This document shows, one piece after another, positions 62,791 to 64,000 of a stretch of DNA of 64,000 nucleotides. Below the pieces are notes generated by a model. The model was not told the DNA's origin, searched no databases, and worked only from the letters and a program-made list of their open reading frames with translations. The translations under genes were made by a program, and so were the position numbers. The DNA lies in NCBI GenBank assembly GCA_013396915.1, contig VWZL01000203.1:124001-188000 (forward strand), written 5' to 3'. The DNA comes from Stercorarius parasiticus. Taxonomy: Eukaryota; Chordata; Aves; Charadriiformes; Stercorariidae. Within the stretch, counting starts at the first letter, position 1; the number at the start of each line of letters is the position of its first letter.

Positions 62791-64000
62791 TTTAAAAAAT
62801 ATTTTACTATCTTTCTTTGACAAATGCAACATTAAGTTTATTCATGCTAGTCACTTCTATCATTAGCTCTACTTGAAGACATCACAGCTTTATTAGAGAC
62901 ACCAAAACTGCTTCATAAATTTCAATTACCTAGTACAAATCATTACTATTGTTTTATTAACACTTGTGTAATTGCCTGTTGTGCATACAATTACAAAGTT
63001 AACATATGTAAATCACACTTAAGTTTTTTCGGTTTATCTGCGTGATTAGCACATATATGTGCTTACATAATATTTTTCATTAGCTTTAAAGTCTCCATCC
63101 TGAAATTTTCACTGTGCTTACACAAACTAGTGTGATTTAGATGTTAAAAAATTAGGGGGTTGTGATATTGCTTACTTCCAAAGTAGCCATTTGTGTCACT
63201 GAAATAAAAATAAAAAATCATCTTACCATTTAGATGTATGCAGAAATATTTATATTTACAGGAAATCTTGAAAAAGAGGATCACATCATTATTTCCTTGA
63301 TTTTTTTTAAAGATGAAAACAAAGACAGACACCTTGTTAGGTCTTAGGGATAATTAACACACCGGGATCCCAAAATACTACTTAACAGCTTTCACTCAGC
63401 TGTTGCCTATTGATGGTAATGGTCTGCTTTTATAGAACACCTGAGGACTTAAAACACGCACCTGAGAGAAGACAGTGTTTGGTTTTAAGTATTAGTCCAA
63501 GGACTGTTATTAATTGGTAAAATAAATATGTGTTCCTGAGGCAGGGATCAGAACTCTGGACTCTCAGGTGGTTGAAGTACTTCATGTGGGAGCCAAATTT
63601 CCTTTTCCCATGTATTATTTTCTGCATGGTGATACAACTTCAATAACACAGGTAACAAGTACTCCACCTCTCTCTCCCAAAAAGCTACAGGCTTAGTGTA
63701 TTTCTGGGAGTAGGGAGAGATGTGACTTTGAAAGTCATGAGGTTGCAAAGAAAACAATCTCTCACTTTCTGCACGGTTTCTCTGACAAGGTGTTATATAC
63801 CAAGGTGACACCTCCATCTCTTCTCCTACAATGAGGATATGTTATGGAAAAAATAAAAGCTCTCTTCTCTTTGTAGGCATCTCTGCTCAGTAAAGAACTC
63901 CAGATGATATCCCAAGTGTTTCTGAATTAAACACTAGAACTCTACAGAGAAACAGGATGGATGGTAAACCTTCCACTCACCGTTTCCTAGTGGTTAGCTC

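Larger units (their letters stand above)
48581..64000 (-). other. A/C-biased region, possible minus-strand transcribed sequence (BTBD9 side)
   Basis: The + strand becomes visibly richer in A and C; for example 62281-62340 has A 30, T 13, C 11, G 6. Vertebrate transcribed regions usually show T and G excess on the coding strand, so this suggests transcription on the minus strand. In human the neighbour downstream of ZFAND3 is BTBD9 in opposite orientation, which fits. I searched for its last coding exon by eye and did not find it, so the gene name is inference from conserved gene order and is left blank. The longest open frame (58281-58793, 170 codons, +) has no recognisable domain. Old SINE copies and possible regulatory blocks inside are listed separately. 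Confidence 0.4.

Noticed and set aside
63548..63817. 89-codon minus-strand frame considered as an exon of the neighbouring gene
   Set aside because: No match to BTBD9 that I can recall; the stretch has weak similarity to old amniote SINE sequence but not enough to call.
1..64000. CRISPR arrays, operons, prophage, tRNA or rRNA genes, endogenous retroviral LTRs
   Set aside because: None was seen on either strand; spliced exons and CR1/MIR-like repeats show this is vertebrate chromosomal DNA.

Overview
This is a piece of an AT-rich vertebrate chromosome, most likely from a bird. Two lines of evidence support this. Three consecutive coding exons with proper splice sites encode the C-terminal part of ZFAND3, a protein conserved in vertebrates. 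Several interspersed repeats have the 3' end structure of CR1 retrotransposons, the dominant repeat of bird genomes and also present in other sauropsids. There are no operons, no CRISPR arrays and no bacterial-type genes, and I recognised no tRNA or rRNA gene.

Positions 1-40216 are the 3' part of ZFAND3 on the + strand. They hold the end of one intron, a 66-nt exon (2917-2982), a 17.8-kb intron, a 171-nt exon (20747-20917), a 19.1-kb intron and the last coding exon (40062-40216, stop at 40214-40216). Together the exons give about 130 residues: a serine/threonine-rich linker, two basic nuclear-localisation-like clusters and a complete AN1-type zinc finger split between the last two exons. The 5' exons, including the A20-type finger known in this family, lie upstream of the window.

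The first large intron contains the most visible structural problem of the window. Around a 127-base N gap, a 179-bp segment and an 829/830-bp segment are each present twice, joined by single Ns (13149-15644). This looks like an unmerged contig duplication at a compound CA/TA microsatellite, not biology. The duplicated segment is unusually rich in CpG for this intron.

From 40217 onward I find no recognisable coding exon. 40217 to roughly 42 kb is 3' UTR and downstream sequence of ZFAND3. Between about 44 and 49 kb the strand composition changes: the + strand is T/G-rich in ZFAND3 and becomes A/C-rich towards the end of the window. That is what a convergent minus-strand transcription unit would leave. 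In human the next gene is BTBD9, on the opposite strand, so the 49-64 kb part may be its 3' UTR or last introns, but I could not find one of its exons.

Repeats seen are CR1 fragments (about 9.5, 13.1, 14.6 and 47.1 kb), older MIR/CORE-SINE-like copies (about 21.2, 58.9 and 62.7 kb), a 15-nt tandem repeat at 27.2 kb and simple-sequence tracts. Several intronic and intergenic stretches, rich in ATTA/TAAT and other transcription-factor-like motifs, resemble conserved non-coding elements. I can name these only as candidates. I see no evidence for an undescribed biological system here.
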